Positions 9,476 through 19,408 are shown, numbered from the stretch's first letter. The stretch: DNA of 64,000 nucleotides from Sinanaerobacter sp. ZZT-01 (GCF_035621135.1 NZ_CP141728.1:1178001-1242000), one strand, 5' to 3'. Numbers and translations are program-made. The notes: generated from the sequence alone by a model not told the origin.

Positions 9476-9504
9476 ATTTTATCATACGAGAATTCCCCTT
9501 GCAA
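9476..9504 (-). promoter_or_regulatory. Predicted internal promoter for the LOR/SDH gene and metH
   Basis: On the minus strand, TTGCAA (9504-9499) is followed after 17 bases by TAAAAT (9481-9476), about 50 bases before the start at 9426. It sits in the only sizeable gap (92 bases) inside the truA-to-metH gene run. Confidence 0.45.
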
Positions 9505-9518
9505 GAAATACCCATGGC

Positions 9519-10397
9519 TTATTCCTGCAAGCGTCGGATATTTTCAATGTTTGTAAGGATTCGCCGTGCAGTTTGTGGTTTATTCATCGTATATAGATGT
9601 ATCCCCCTCACCCCCCAAGTCATCAAGTCAATGATCTGTTCAATCGCATAAGCCTCTCCTGCTTCACGAAGCGATTCCGGATTGTTCTCATAACGATCCA
9701 CAATCCGCTGAAATTTGGGTGGTAAATAACAGCCGGAAAGCTTACTCATCCGCAGAATCTGGTTCTTATTCATAACAGGCATAATACCGGCGGAAACCGG
9801 TACATCAATTCCGGCAATCTCTAGTTCCTCCATAAAACGAAAGAAACGTTCATTATCAAAGAATAACTGGCTTATTAAGAACTCAGCACCTCGATCGACT
9901 TTTTCCCTTAAATGCTTGATATCCTTCACACGGCTTTCACACGCAACATGTCCTTCCGGATAACATGCAGCACCTATAGAAAATCCATTTTCTTTGCGGA
10001 TTTCTGTAATCAAATCACTGGCATAGTGATGTTCTTTTGGAATATCCAAAAGCGTCTTATCTTCTGGCAGATCGCCTCTCAATGCCAATATATTTTCAAT
10101 CTTATTCTTCTTCATTTCTGCAAAAATATTTTTTATCTGTTCTTTTGTGGAGGAAATGCAAGTTAAATGAGCTAAACTTTCAATTCCATAGTCACTTTTA
10201 ATTTTAGATGCGATTTCTACAGTGCGATCCTTTGCCTTTCCGCCCGCTCCATAAGTAACGCTGATAAAATCCGGCTTTAACCCTTGCAGCTCGTCGAGTG
10301 TCTTATAAATTGTTTCTACAGGCATTTCTAGTTTAGGTGGGAAAATTTCCAGCGAAATAACTGTCTTTTTCTCATTATATAATTCTTTAATCTTCAT
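9519..10397 (-). CDS. metF: Methylenetetrahydrofolate reductase
   Basis: The 292-residue flavoprotein reduces 5,10-methylene-THF to 5-methyl-THF, the methyl donor for MetH. SLEIFPPK near the N-terminus is the family signature. VTYGAGG near residue 45, LALRGDLP (residues 100-108) and the later AGIMPVMN segment (around 200) complete the TIM-barrel flavin site. Length matches the bacterial MetF type, and no MetV-type zinc domain is attached or adjacent. An AGGAG ribosome binding site precedes the ATG. The gene lies 18 bases downstream of truA and directly serves the metH two genes below. Confidence 0.93.
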   Translation of the reverse strand: MKIKELYNEKKTVISLEIFPPKLEMPVETIYKTLDELQGLKPDFISVTYGAGGKAKDRTVEIASKIKSDYGIESLAHLTCISSTKEQIKNIFAEMKKNKIENILALRGDLPEDKTLLDIPKEHHYASDLITEIRKENGFSIGAACYPEGHVACESRVKDIKHLREKVDRGAEFLISQLFFDNERFFRFMEELEIAGIDVPVSAGIMPVMNKNQILRMSKLSGCYLPPKFQRIVDRYENNPESLREAGEAYAIEQIIDLMTWGVRGIHLYTMNKPQTARRILTNIENIRRLQE

Positions 10398-10415
10398 ATT
10401 TAGTTTCTCCTTTTT

Positions 10416-11219
10416 TTACATCCAAGTCTGCTTTTCATAATATACTTCTACTAAATATAATCCTTGCGGCGGTGCAGTGTGTCCTGCCAAACAGCGTTCC
10501 CTGCTTTCTAAAATACATTTCACTTTTTCTACACTTTTCTTTCCAAGACCGATCTCCACTAACGTTCCGGTAATAATACGAACCATATTGTAAAGGAATC
10601 CATTTCCCATCACTTCTATGTCGAAAAAATCTGCCGTTTCATTTTGCATCGTCTCATTTCGCTTCACATTTAGCTGATAAATGGTTCGAATCGTAGACTC
10701 CGGTTCTTTTCCTCCGGATGCCATAAAGCATCGAAAATCATGTGTGCCTGCAATCAAATCTGCTGCTTGTTGCATCGCTTTCAAATTTAAAGGCTGTTCA
10801 ATCTGGTAAACGTAATTTCTTTGAAATAAATCCGGATTTTTTGCATTTCGAATGCGATAGATGTACTTTTTACCGTATGAATCAAAGCGGGCATGAAACC
10901 CTGCCGGCATCTGCTTTGCTTCTAAAATGCGTATATCTCCCGTGCCTTTTAAAATGCCTTTCTCACCGCTAAGCAAATGATTGCACGCAAGAGGAATGCG
11001 TTCTACCGGTATGCCAAACTCTGCTTGGAAGGAAGCTCTTTGACCGAGCGCATGAACACCAGAATCCGTTCGGCTCGTACCGGATATCTGTATTTCTTTC
11101 CTACACAGTTCAGACAATACACGTTCAAGTTCTCCTTGCACCGTCCGCCGATTCGGCTGTCTCTGCCAGCCGGAAAAATTCGTTCCATCATATGAGATTG
11201 TCAATAAAACATTTTTCAT
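10416..11219 (-). CDS. truA: tRNA pseudouridine(38-40) synthase TruA
   Basis: The 267-residue enzyme makes pseudouridine at positions 38-40 of the tRNA anticodon arm. The N-terminal ISYDGTNFSGWQRQPN, the catalytic aspartate in SGTSRTDSGVHALGQ (near residue 57), and the FLYNMVRIITGTLVEIG motif near residue 210 are all present. Length is normal for the family. It is the first gene of a minus-strand run continuing with metF. Confidence 0.95.
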   Translation of the reverse strand: MKNVLLTISYDGTNFSGWQRQPNRRTVQGELERVLSELCRKEIQISGTSRTDSGVHALGQRASFQAEFGIPVERIPLACNHLLSGEKGILKGTGDIRILEAKQMPAGFHARFDSYGKKYIYRIRNAKNPDLFQRNYVYQIEQPLNLKAMQQAADLIAGTHDFRCFMASGGKEPESTIRTIYQLNVKRNETMQNETADFFDIEVMGNGFLYNMVRIITGTLVEIGLGKKSVEKVKCILESRERCLAGHTAPPQGLYLVEVYYEKQTWM

Positions 11220-11360
11220 TCTGCTTCCTCTACTTCTCTAGAATAAAGATAATTTTATCCATATTATAAACATGCTTAAGCAAACATAATCTTTCATAAA
11301 ACTCTTCTTACAACAGTTATTTATCGTTTTTATTAGCGTTCATTATACCACAAAGCAACT

Positions 11361-11454
11361 TTCCCTACAATTTAATATCTCTTTCGACGGATTTCTGTGC
11401 ATACGTCGAATTTTAGGGAAATTTTCTTCCCTATTCTATGCCATATTTTCCCTA
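11361..11454. promoter_or_regulatory. Four TTCCCTA boxes and two hairpins upstream of the hybrid kinase
   Basis: The 319-base gap before the kinase gene holds the heptamer TTCCCTA at 11361-11367, 11427-11433 and 11448-11454, and its complement at 11414-11420. The middle pair forms a hairpin with a 6-base loop. A second inverted repeat (TTCGACG 11393-11399 with CGTCGAA 11404-11410) lies between. No obvious terminator T-tract follows, so a binding array or leader structure is more likely than termination. No regulator is identified. Confidence 0.35.
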
Positions 11455-11538
11455 ATTTTGATTTACTTTTCCATTTAAACCGACTAAAATACTAGCGAGA
11501 GACGTATGCTCGATAAAAAAAGGGAGGGGGATTATTTT

Positions 11539-14178
11539 ATGAAACAATTAAAATCTACAGTAATAGTTGTTTTATTTTTAACTTTTTTATTGATTCTTAA
11601 TACAATCGGCATTTTATTTTATCGCGAAAGCCTCTTATCTTTTGAAACACAAAAGGATAATATGTTGAAGCTTACAACAAAATATGAAACGTTGTCCAGT
11701 ATGCTTTACAACAATGCTACTCTTTGTTTTTCAACCGATGATAAAACCTACAAGACAGAATTCAACCATTTGCTTCAAACCTATTATATTTTCGATATTA
11801 TCCCAATTAACGGACAAGTATTTATCGAAAAAGAATCGAAAGCACCGTATTCTTCAGAGAATACTACCATGAGAAAACATGTAGAAAATCTGGAGTTTAC
11901 AAAGGAGGAGTCGAAGCTTTACGAAGATTTCGTCTATTCCTTTCATGAACTATTAACACAATTGGGGACCGCTGTTACAGAAGGGGATTATTCAATATTA
12001 TCCTCAGTATCCTGCCAAAAGCTTTATAAAGATCAAAATCAGACCTTACTGCAAATTTATGATTCTTATATGGATCGGATTAATGAAAGGGAATCGATTC
12101 TTTTAAAGAATCAATTCTTGCTGGAAGGAACCCTGATTTTCCTATCCATTCTATTATTTTTTATGGGTATTCTTCTCTTTTATTTATTAGTAAAAGAGAA
12201 TGCCTCCAATTTATATTTCAGAAAGTTATATAGAACCATCGTCGAAAACATCAATGTAGGTCTCTCTGTGCAAGATCAGGATGGAAAGTACGAATATATG
12301 AATCCGAAATACAGAGACCTATTAAATGTACAATCTCAATATATTGTGGGGCAAACTCCAGACGATCTTTTCGATCCTAAAATAGCTCACCTTCTGAGAA
12401 TATCCGATACGAGATCCTCTGAAGGAAATCTAAAAATGAAAATCTCCGGAGAAGATTGCTACATGTATTACAACTATTTTACTATCTTTGATGAAAACAA
12501 ACAGAAAAAGTATATTGACTTGCTGCATGATACAACCGAAACAGAAAAAATGCAAAGTCAGCTTCAAAAACAGTTGAAAGAGATCGCATTTCATTCTCGT
12601 GCTAAGGATACCTTTCTTGCAAATATATCTCACGAAATAAAAACTCCAATCAATGCGATTATCGGTATGACTTACTTTTTAAAAAGAACGCAATTGGATA
12701 AAAAGCAAAATGACTTGGTGAATAAAGTTGAAAGTTCATCTAATCTACTACTGGGTATCATAAACGATGTATTAGACCTTTCAAAAATAAAAGCGAAAAC
12801 ATTAAACTTCTATCCGTCACCATTTCACTTACTTGACGTTTTAAAAAATGCAGAAGATCTATGTATTTCAAATATTTTACACAAAGGTCTTGATTTTCAA
12901 ACACATTATCATTTCGACCCCGACTTATATCTGTTTTTGGATCAAACTCGCCTTTTGCAGGTCTTTGTCAATTTAATAACAAATGCTACAAAGTTTACAA
13001 GCAGCGGATGTATCTCTATATTCGTCGATGTAAAATCGGAAACAACTGATGACATCCAGTTTCAATTCTGCGTGGAGGATACCGGAATCGGCATCCGAAA
13101 TGAAGATATGAGCAAGCTGTTTCAAGAATTTGAGCAACTGGAAAATCATTTGACTAAAACACATACCGGAACAGGATTAGGGCTTACCATCTGCAAATAC
13201 ATAGTAGAGCAAATGGGCGGTGAGATCTGGGTAAGCAGTGATTTCAACAGAGGCAGTAAATTTTATTTTACTATTTCTGCGAAAAAAGTTACAGAGGAGC
13301 AGATAAAAGCAATCCCCGTAGCAGCCGATTACAGTGTACAGAAATATGACGCAAAAGGTGCGCAAGTTCTGCTTGTTGAAGATAATGAAATCAATCAAGA
13401 GGTCGCTACAAATCTGCTGACAGACATAAACTGCGTTTGTGATACTGCAAATGATGGTTTGGAATGCATTGCACTTTGTGAAAAACACCCTGTAGACCAT
13501 TATAAATTGATTCTAATGGATATTCATATGCCACGCATGGATGGTTACACTGCATCTACTATATTACGAAATAAGCTCCGTATCACCTGCCCGATCCTAG
13601 CCGTGACTGCTACCTGTTTGGATGAAAGCACAAAGCAACAGTATAAAAATATTATCAATGATTTTATTTTAAAACCGTTTAAGATAGATACTTTCTATAG
13701 TCTGATTTATCAGTATCTATCTGGAGAAAAGGATGAGATGGATCATAAATATCTGCCAGCTTCTTCACCCAGCTCTGAAAAAAAGATATTACAAGAAAAG
13801 AAGGGGCACCTTGAAAGGGAAAGCAAAATATTAAATTCAAAAAATCCATTTGACGGAAAAGAGGAATCGATAAAGAACCTTGGCGGCTTAGAAGCTGCTT
13901 ATTATAAACATGTTGACAAATTTCAAAATAATTACAAAAATAGCGCTATGGAAATCAAACAACTTTTAATCAGTAAAAATTATGAAGAGGCGAAGCGCCT
14001 GGCTCATTCAGTCAAGGGGTTAGCCGGCACTTTAGGTATGAACAGATTATATCAGGCAGCCGCTATCTTAGAACAAAATATTTCCGAGCAAGCTGCTGAA
14101 ACAGATGCTTCCTTAGGAGCCTATCAATTGGAATTGAATGCTGTTATCGCCGCCGACCCACATGAAAATGTATCGTGA
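11539..14178 (+). CDS. Membrane hybrid sensor histidine kinase (PAS-HisKA-HATPase-REC-HPt)
   Basis: The 879-residue signalling protein has a TM helix at 6-27, an extracytoplasmic region to about 190, a second TM at 195-218 and a PAS domain at about 235-335. Next come HisKA with phospho-acceptor H365 in NISHEIKTPINAI, HATPase with VEDTGIGI and GTGLGL, and a receiver domain with LLVEDNEIN and phospho-acceptor D661 in LMDIHMPRMDG. A C-terminal HPt domain has H823 in AHSVKGLAGTLG. All phosphorelay residues are present. The start at 11539 is chosen because GGGAGGGGG lies at the right distance; an upstream in-frame ATG at 11506 has none. No DNA-binding response regulator is adjacent. The neighbours are a chemotaxis receptor and an EAL protein. 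Confidence 0.92.
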   Translation: MKQLKSTVIVVLFLTFLLILNTIGILFYRESLLSFETQKDNMLKLTTKYETLSSMLYNNATLCFSTDDKTYKTEFNHLLQTYYIFDIIPINGQVFIEKESKAPYSSENTTMRKHVENLEFTKEESKLYEDFVYSFHELLTQLGTAVTEGDYSILSSVSCQKLYKDQNQTLLQIYDSYMDRINERESILLKNQFLLEGTLIFLSILLFFMGILLFYLLVKENASNLYFRKLYRTIVENINVGLSVQDQDGKYEYMNPKYRDLLNVQSQYIVGQTPDDLFDPKIAHLLRISDTRSSEGNLKMKISGEDCYMYYNYFTIFDENKQKKYIDLLHDTTETEKMQSQLQKQLKEIAFHSRAKDTFLANISHEIKTPINAIIGMTYFLKRTQLDKKQNDLVNKVESSSNLLLGIINDVLDLSKIKAKTLNFYPSPFHLLDVLKNAEDLCISNILHKGLDFQTHYHFDPDLYLFLDQTRLLQVFVNLITNATKFTSSGCISIFVDVKSETTDDIQFQFCVEDTGIGIRNEDMSKLFQEFEQLENHLTKTHTGTGLGLTICKYIVEQMGGEIWVSSDFNRGSKFYFTISAKKVTEEQIKAIPVAADYSVQKYDAKGAQVLLVEDNEINQEVATNLLTDINCVCDTANDGLECIALCEKHPVDHYKLILMDIHMPRMDGYTASTILRNKLRITCPILAVTATCLDESTKQQYKNIINDFILKPFKIDTFYSLIYQYLSGEKDEMDHKYLPASSPSSEKKILQEKKGHLERESKILNSKNPFDGKEESIKNLGGLEAAYYKHVDKFQNNYKNSAMEIKQLLISKNYEEAKRLAHSVKGLAGTLGMNRLYQAAAILEQNISEQAAETDASLGAYQLELNAVIAADPHENVS

Positions 14179-14208
14179 CGATAACAAGTACTTAAACTTC
14201 ACTCTCAA

Positions 14209-14247
14209 AAAAGGTGAATCCCTTGAAAATCAAGGGATTCACCTTTT
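14209..14247. terminator. Terminator after the hybrid kinase
   Basis: A perfect 17-bp stem (14209-14225 with 14231-14247) has a 5-base loop and a following AT-rich tract. It lies between the convergent kinase and chemotaxis-receptor genes and probably serves both. Confidence 0.85.
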
Positions 14248-14272
14248 ATAATTTTTTTGTTAATTATAATTT

Positions 14273-16360
14273 TTAATATTTACGATTTCGATCAATTTCT
14301 TTTTGAGAATCCACTTCACTCTCTTTATTTTCAATCACTTCTATGTCTTCATACTTTTCTTCAATCTCTTTTATTGCGTCATTGAAATCCTCTAATTTAA
14401 ACTTTGAAATAAGTTCTTTTAAAAGGGTTGATTGCCCTGCTAATTCCTCACTGGCGGCTGCACTTTCTTCCGCCGTGGCGGCGTTGCTCTGAACAACCGC
14501 TGATATTTGTTCTACACCTAAATCCAACTGTTCAATCAGACCTGCTTCTTCTTCTGAAACCGCTGCAATCTCATGAATCAACAAAACGGCATCCTTTGTT
14601 AAATCTGCACTTTTGTTCAAAGCACCGGCCGTCTTTTCTGCAATGTCAGCTCCATTTTCTACAGCAGACAAGGTTTCCTCAATTAAGTCCGTTGTGTTTT
14701 TTGCTGCCTCCGCTGATTTTCCCGCAAGATTTCTTACCTCGTCTGCTACGACTGCAAATCCTTTCCCTGCACTTCCCGCTCTTGCAGCTTCAACTGCAGC
14801 GTTCAGCGCAAGGATATTTGTTTGGAAGGCGATGTCTTCAATTACTTTAATAATCTTGGAGATTTCAGACGATTTTGAACTAATCTTTTCCATCGCATCA
14901 ACCATAGCTCTCATAGATTCATTGCTGCTATCCAGCTCCGTTCCTGCCGATTTCGCCTTATCACTTGCTGATTTTGCACTTCCTGCACTTTCTTTTACTC
15001 GAGTTGTTATTTCACTGATCGAAGCAGACAACTCTTGAATGGAGCTGGCTTGCTCTGTGGTTCCCTGCGACAAGGTTTGTGCACCATTTGAAACCTGTAT
15101 TGCTCCACTGTCCACTTGTCCTGCGGACTGATTAATTTCAAGGAAAGTAAGGTTTAAATTTTGAATCAATGCTACCATATTATTCTTAAGTTTTTCAAAT
15201 TGCCCAATGTATTCCTTTTGCAGCTTTATCGTTAAATCCCCATTTGATATTTTCATTAAGGCATCCGCAATCTCATCAATATACTCCTGATAATTGACCA
15301 GCCTTTCTATTGTTAAATTAAATGCCTGTGCAAGCTGTCCCACTTCATCGTGTGAATCCACAGAAAGTGTAACCTGAAAGTTCCCATTTGCGATTTCCTG
15401 CGCTGCACCAGTTATTTTATGAATAGGTCTTACAATTTTATCACTTGCAAAATAAGTAACAAGTGCACCGATAACCACAACCGCTAAGCATAAGAAAATA
15501 AGCACATTTCGAAGTGCATTTACTTCTTTTAATACTTCCTGTTGTTCAATCTCTACCACCATTATCCAAGGGCTTTTTTCGACTGGTGCAAAACCGGCTA
15601 TCCACCTTTTCCCTCCGTATTCATAATCACCACTTCCTTCTTCTCCTTTTATCATATGCTCCTGCATAAGGACAGCTAGTTCTTGCAGTGACTGGTCTTC
15701 CTTTGCCTTCTCAAGCACGTTTTCACGATCTAAGACAAGTTGAATGTCTTTTTTCGCCACGGTTGTTCCTTCATAGTTAATCATATAAGCATACCCTGTT
15801 TGCTTATATGTGAATTTGCCGACCGCATTATTGAGCTCCTTTGCCTCTCTTCTTCCATAAAGCACACCAATTTGTTGTCCATTTTGATAAACGGGGGCCG
15901 CAAATATAAGAGACAACTCTCCGCTTACACTGCTGATAATTAAATCCGATGCAGCTGTTTCACCCTGCATCGCTGTTTTAAAATACTCTCGATCTCCTAT
16001 ATTTGTCTTCTCTTTTTTTGAATTATAAACGGTACTATTTCCATTTTTATCTGCAAATGCAAAAGCTTGATATCCACTTCTTTCTGCTTCGTTCTCGTAA
16101 AACTTAATCTTTGCTTCTAAAGGGATGCTTGGATCTGTAAGCAACGGATTTTGTGCAAGTGCATCAATATACCTCAATTCTGTATCCTGTGTAGACTGAA
16201 TATACTTTGCTTCTTCTTCTGCTATCTCCATCAAATCGCTGTGAGTTCTCTTGATTAAATTTTGACTCACCATACGAGTTGAAACGAAACCTAGTGCTAC
16301 GGTCAAGGAAAAAATCACTACTGTGAATATGAATACTAATCGAATTTTTAACGATTTCAT
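14273..16360 (-). CDS. Methyl-accepting chemotaxis protein with dCache sensor
   Basis: The 695-residue receptor has a first TM helix at 7-27, a large extracytoplasmic double-Cache-like sensor (about 35-280) with the typical ...[12 protein letters not shown]... and [14 protein letters not shown] segments, and a second TM near 283-305. A HAMP domain ([13 protein letters not shown]) and a long coiled-coil signalling domain follow. The conserved hairpin tip [20 protein letters not shown] and [14 protein letters not shown] show a CheW/CheA-binding receptor. The ligand is unknown; dCache sensors commonly bind amino acids or small carboxylates. The C-terminus is acidic/charged and lacks a CheR-tethering pentapeptide. 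AGGAGG precedes the ATG. Confidence 0.93.
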   Translation of the reverse strand: MKSLKIRLVFIFTVVIFSLTVALGFVSTRMVSQNLIKRTHSDLMEIAEEEAKYIQSTQDTELRYIDALAQNPLLTDPSIPLEAKIKFYENEAERSGYQAFAFADKNGNSTVYNSKKEKTNIGDREYFKTAMQGETAASDLIISSVSGELSLIFAAPVYQNGQQIGVLYGRREAKELNNAVGKFTYKQTGYAYMINYEGTTVAKKDIQLVLDRENVLEKAKEDQSLQELAVLMQEHMIKGEEGSGDYEYGGKRWIAGFAPVEKSPWIMVVEIEQQEVLKEVNALRNVLIFLCLAVVVIGALVTYFASDKIVRPIHKITGAAQEIANGNFQVTLSVDSHDEVGQLAQAFNLTIERLVNYQEYIDEIADALMKISNGDLTIKLQKEYIGQFEKLKNNMVALIQNLNLTFLEINQSAGQVDSGAIQVSNGAQTLSQGTTEQASSIQELSASISEITTRVKESAGSAKSASDKAKSAGTELDSSNESMRAMVDAMEKISSKSSEISKIIKVIEDIAFQTNILALNAAVEAARAGSAGKGFAVVADEVRNLAGKSAEAAKNTTDLIEETLSAVENGADIAEKTAGALNKSADLTKDAVLLIHEIAAVSEEEAGLIEQLDLGVEQISAVVQSNAATAEESAAASEELAGQSTLLKELISKFKLEDFNDAIKEIEEKYEDIEVIENKESEVDSQKEIDRNRKY

Positions 16361-16426
16361 TGCATTGAGTCCTCCTAAGCTGAATAATTACTGTTGTAAT
16401 ATAACGGGTTAAACTATATCCCTTTC

Positions 16427-17623
16427 TTAATATTTTTCCTTTATTGTGGAAAGAGCGGCAGGCTTAGAAAAATAATACCCTTGTGACAATTCACTTCCTA
16501 TCTTTGTCAATACATCCAGTTGTCCTTTTTCTTCAATTCCTTCTACAATAACTTCAATTTTAAACGCTTTGCAGGTTGAAAATATATCCTTTAAAACCTT
16601 TTGCATTTTTATATTTTCTTCTATTTTTACAACCATGGACTTATCAATTTTTAATGTATTTAAGTTTAGCTCAAATATTAATGGGAAGTTTGCAGAATTC
16701 GCTCCAAAGTCATCGAGTGCAATTCGAAACCCGACCCTTTTTAATTTTTCTACTATAATGGACAGCTCTTTCACTCGATTCAAAGGAATATTTCTTTCTG
16801 TAATCTCAATTTCAATTTTATCTGCAAACGTATTATTCTCGATGATCTGGCTGACCCTTGTAAAAAAATCCTCTCGAAGCAGTGTGGAGCAACACATATT
16901 TATAGATATCGGAATTATTTTTTTATTCTGTTGTTCCCACTTTTTTATTTGATTTACAACCTCTTTCAAAACAAAATAATCAATCAAATGAATTACATTA
17001 TTTTCTTCAAAACTCGTAATAAAATTTTCCGCAGAATTCAAGACGATATTTTGCTTCCATCGTATTAATGCTTCCAATCCGATTACACATCTACTCGAAT
17101 TTTCAATTTTAGGCTGGTAAAGCAAATAGAATTCATTATTCTCTATGCTGTTTGCTAATTTCTTTAATTCAGATGTATGATCTTCTTCGCTTTCCTTCTT
17201 TCTTAGACGCTTCCGTTCAATTTTTATTCTTTTATAGTCACACAACTCCTTCATTTCTTCTTTATATTTCTCGTGATCTTTTTGTTCGCTTATCTTCTTC
17301 CTACTGATCAACTCTAAAACAAAATTAAGGTTTCCCAGCCGTATATACTTAGCTACAATATAATACATCTCTCCCTTAAAAAATTTGAACTGTGTATAGG
17401 TTGTTTTGTTTTGTAACACTTTGCGCAGCATGAGCTGATGAGTGTTGTAATCCTCAGGGTGCATAAAACCATATTTATATTTTCTGTATTCCATTTGAAA
17501 TGAATCGGGAGCAAAAACGCATTGCCTTTGCTTCACAATATCAATAAGTCTTACAATATCAAATGTATTTTTTAACAAATCCATTTCTTGAGCCAATTCA
17601 TCTATTTCATAGTCATGTTTCAT
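16427..17623 (-). CDS. EAL-domain cyclic-di-GMP phosphodiesterase with PAS-like N-terminus
   Basis: The C-terminal EAL domain (about 145-395) has the metal and substrate residues expected for activity: ExLxR in GLEALIRW, ISINMCCSTL, EITERNI, DDFGANSANF, LKIDKSMV, VEGIEEKGQL and the final QGYYFSKP. It should hydrolyse c-di-GMP to pGpG. The N-terminal 130 residues look like a single degenerate PAS fold (MHPEDYNTHQ... then two beta-strand segments) joined by a charged coiled coil. There is no GGDEF domain or TM helix. The start is set at ATG 17623, 7 bases after a GAAAGGG site; an in-frame TTG two codons upstream sits too close to it. It probably acts with the adjacent chemotaxis receptor in motility control. 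Confidence 0.9.
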   Translation of the reverse strand: MKHDYEIDELAQEMDLLKNTFDIVRLIDIVKQRQCVFAPDSFQMEYRKYKYGFMHPEDYNTHQLMLRKVLQNKTTYTQFKFFKGEMYYIVAKYIRLGNLNFVLELISRKKISEQKDHEKYKEEMKELCDYKRIKIERKRLRKKESEEDHTSELKKLANSIENNEFYLLYQPKIENSSRCVIGLEALIRWKQNIVLNSAENFITSFEENNVIHLIDYFVLKEVVNQIKKWEQQNKKIIPISINMCCSTLLREDFFTRVSQIIENNTFADKIEIEITERNIPLNRVKELSIIVEKLKRVGFRIALDDFGANSANFPLIFELNLNTLKIDKSMVVKIEENIKMQKVLKDIFSTCKAFKIEVIVEGIEEKGQLDVLTKIGSELSQGYYFSKPAALSTIKEKY

Positions 17624-17698
17624 ATGCAATCCCTTTCACCACTTTAAATCAATAAATTGTATAAAAGTCGTATATCTGTATAAAATAATAAAAAAAAG

Positions 17699-17749
17699 AA
17701 TAGCAGATAAATTCATAAAGATTTTACCTTTATGAATTTATCTGCTATT
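17699..17749. terminator. Terminator of the integrase gene, containing one copy of the 19-bp inverted repeat
   Basis: A perfect 22-bp stem (17699-17720 with 17728-17749) and a 7-base loop are followed on the minus strand by a long T tract, as expected for the end of the integrase gene. Positions 17719-17737 are the reverse complement of 19185-19203. Confidence 0.85.
17719..17737 (+). repeat. 19-bp inverted repeat, left copy
   Basis: AGATTTTACCTTTATGAAT here is the exact reverse complement of 19185-19203. The two copies bracket the integrase gene in inverted orientation, about 1.45 kb apart. This copy includes the loop and one arm of the integrase terminator. Confidence 0.85.
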
Positions 17750-17781
17750 TTGTTGATTTAAAGGCTTCTCTACTTATCCGA

Positions 17782-18942
17782 CTAGAAATTTGACGGTTTA
17801 TCGGCCCAAATCGTATCTATTTTTTGCATCTGTGTTCTTTTATGTTCTGTAAGGGAATGTACATATTTTTTTAAAGTAATGGAGACATCTGCATGTCCTA
17901 AAATTTCGCTTACCGATTTTACATCCATGCCTACTTCAATCGCCCTTGTTGCAAAGGTATGTCTTAATGTGTGAAAGCTAGCAGCTTTTATCCCTACTTG
18001 CTCTACTACTTTCTTGAAATAACTTTGTACAGTTCGAGGATCAACAAAGTTTTCCTCATGATTGCAAACGACAAATTTGTAAGACTGATTCAAAGATTTT
18101 TTTATGGATAGATAATGACACAGCCCATTCGAGAATGGAATGTCTCGAATGGAAGAACTGCTTTTCGGCGTTCCTAAAACAAGCCTTGTCTTTTTTTTCT
18201 CATTATATGGAACAAGCTTAATTCTTTGTAAGTTGGAGCTCACTTTCAAAATTGCATTGGATAGATCAACGTCTTTCCATTGCAACGCACATACTTCACC
18301 TAGGCGGAGTCCCGTATAAAGCGCTAAAATTACTGACGTCGACAAATAATGCTCAGAATGTAAAACTGCGTTTTCAATCAATTTTTGTTCCTCTACGCTC
18401 AATACACGGATGCTGTTATACTTATCTGTAGGAATCTTGATATTTGAACATGGATTTTTATCAATTAAATTGTTGTCAACTGCCTGCTTTAAAGATGCGG
18501 AAAGGATGGTATAGATATCCCGCACGCTTTTGGATGACAGACCCCCTTTTCCGTCTATACGCCCATTTAGTAATTTTCCATTAAAAAATATTTGTAAATT
18601 AATTGTTGATAATTGTTTTAAATCTATTTCTCCTAATTGAGGAATGATATGATTTCGAATACAATAGTAGTAATTTGAAAAAGTAGAATCTTTTACATTT
18701 AACTTAGCATATTGATATAACCATATACGGAGCCATTCTGTTAATTTGAACTTTGTTTTTGGTGCTTCATTAAGTATAACGGTTTGTTTTGCTGCAATCA
18801 ATTTCTTTTTTACTTCCGAATACGTTTTACCATATATTGATCGATATTTCTTTTTACCACTTATTTCATCTATATATTTAACATAACGCCCCTCCCAACG
18901 GCCATCTGAACGTTTATAAATATTTTCACCTTTTCTTGGCAT
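17782..18942 (-). CDS. Tn916-type site-specific tyrosine recombinase/integrase
   Basis: The 386-residue recombinase has an N-terminal AP2-like arm-binding domain (KGENIYKRSDGRWEGRYVKY), a SAM-like core-binding domain (about 75-165) and a C-terminal catalytic domain. Catalytic residues are complete: R in TGLRLGEVCALQW, the HxxR in HTLRHTFATR, H in LGHADVSITLKKY, and the nucleophile Y in KKYVHS. The start at 18942 (MPRKGENIYK) has AGGAGG at ideal spacing; the 26 codons upstream in frame do not look coding. No excisionase, relaxase, replication or cargo gene is nearby, so it is an orphan or a degenerate integrated element. It has its own strong terminator and is flanked by inverted 19-bp repeats. 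Confidence 0.93.
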   Translation of the reverse strand: MPRKGENIYKRSDGRWEGRYVKYIDEISGKKKYRSIYGKTYSEVKKKLIAAKQTVILNEAPKTKFKLTEWLRIWLYQYAKLNVKDSTFSNYYYCIRNHIIPQLGEIDLKQLSTINLQIFFNGKLLNGRIDGKGGLSSKSVRDIYTILSASLKQAVDNNLIDKNPCSNIKIPTDKYNSIRVLSVEEQKLIENAVLHSEHYLSTSVILALYTGLRLGEVCALQWKDVDLSNAILKVSSNLQRIKLVPYNEKKKTRLVLGTPKSSSSIRDIPFSNGLCHYLSIKKSLNQSYKFVVCNHEENFVDPRTVQSYFKKVVEQVGIKAASFHTLRHTFATRAIEVGMDVKSVSEILGHADVSITLKKYVHSLTEHKRTQMQKIDTIWADKPSNF

Positions 18943-19184
18943 TGACAATTCCTCCTGATGCATCAAAATTTGACCAAAATAATTACCATTTATAACGATT
19001 GCCATCATTCTAATTTGCAAATATTATCAAAATAATTTGATTTTTAAAGAATCAAATGATATTATATGTGGTATATAGGTCAAATTTTTTTATAACTAGA
19101 CAATAGTCGACAGATTCTTTATAAATTTTAGCTTGTTATACTATGAGTGTCTATACTTATTAGTATTATTTTCCAAATATTGCT

Positions 19185-19203
19185 ATTCATAAAGGTAAAA
19201 TCT
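19185..19203 (+). repeat. 19-bp inverted repeat, right copy
   Basis: ATTCATAAAGGTAAAATCT matches 17719-17737 in reverse complement without mismatch. It lies 240 bases upstream of the integrase start, in an AT-rich non-coding stretch (18943-19346) where no other gene is seen. Confidence 0.85.
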
Positions 19204-19346
19204 AAACGAATTCATTAAAAAAATTTTAGGAAATTAAATATAAATAAAAAATTTAATATAACGTATCCAAAGCTAAAAAACAGACAATGGATGGAACATA
19301 CCCGAAAAACAATATACGACTTACTTTTACTTATTTATGCTTTCAC

Positions 19347-19386
19347 AAAAAAACTGCTCCCATAAGCTTATGAGAGCAGTTTTTTG
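19347..19386 (-). terminator. Terminator of glnS
   Basis: The stem AAAAAAACTGCTC pairs with its complement across a self-complementary CATAAGCTTATG top. T-rich ends lie on both strands, directly after the glnS stop codon. Confidence 0.8.
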
Positions 19387-19408
19387 TCTTATTATTTATT
19401 TTTTCGTA

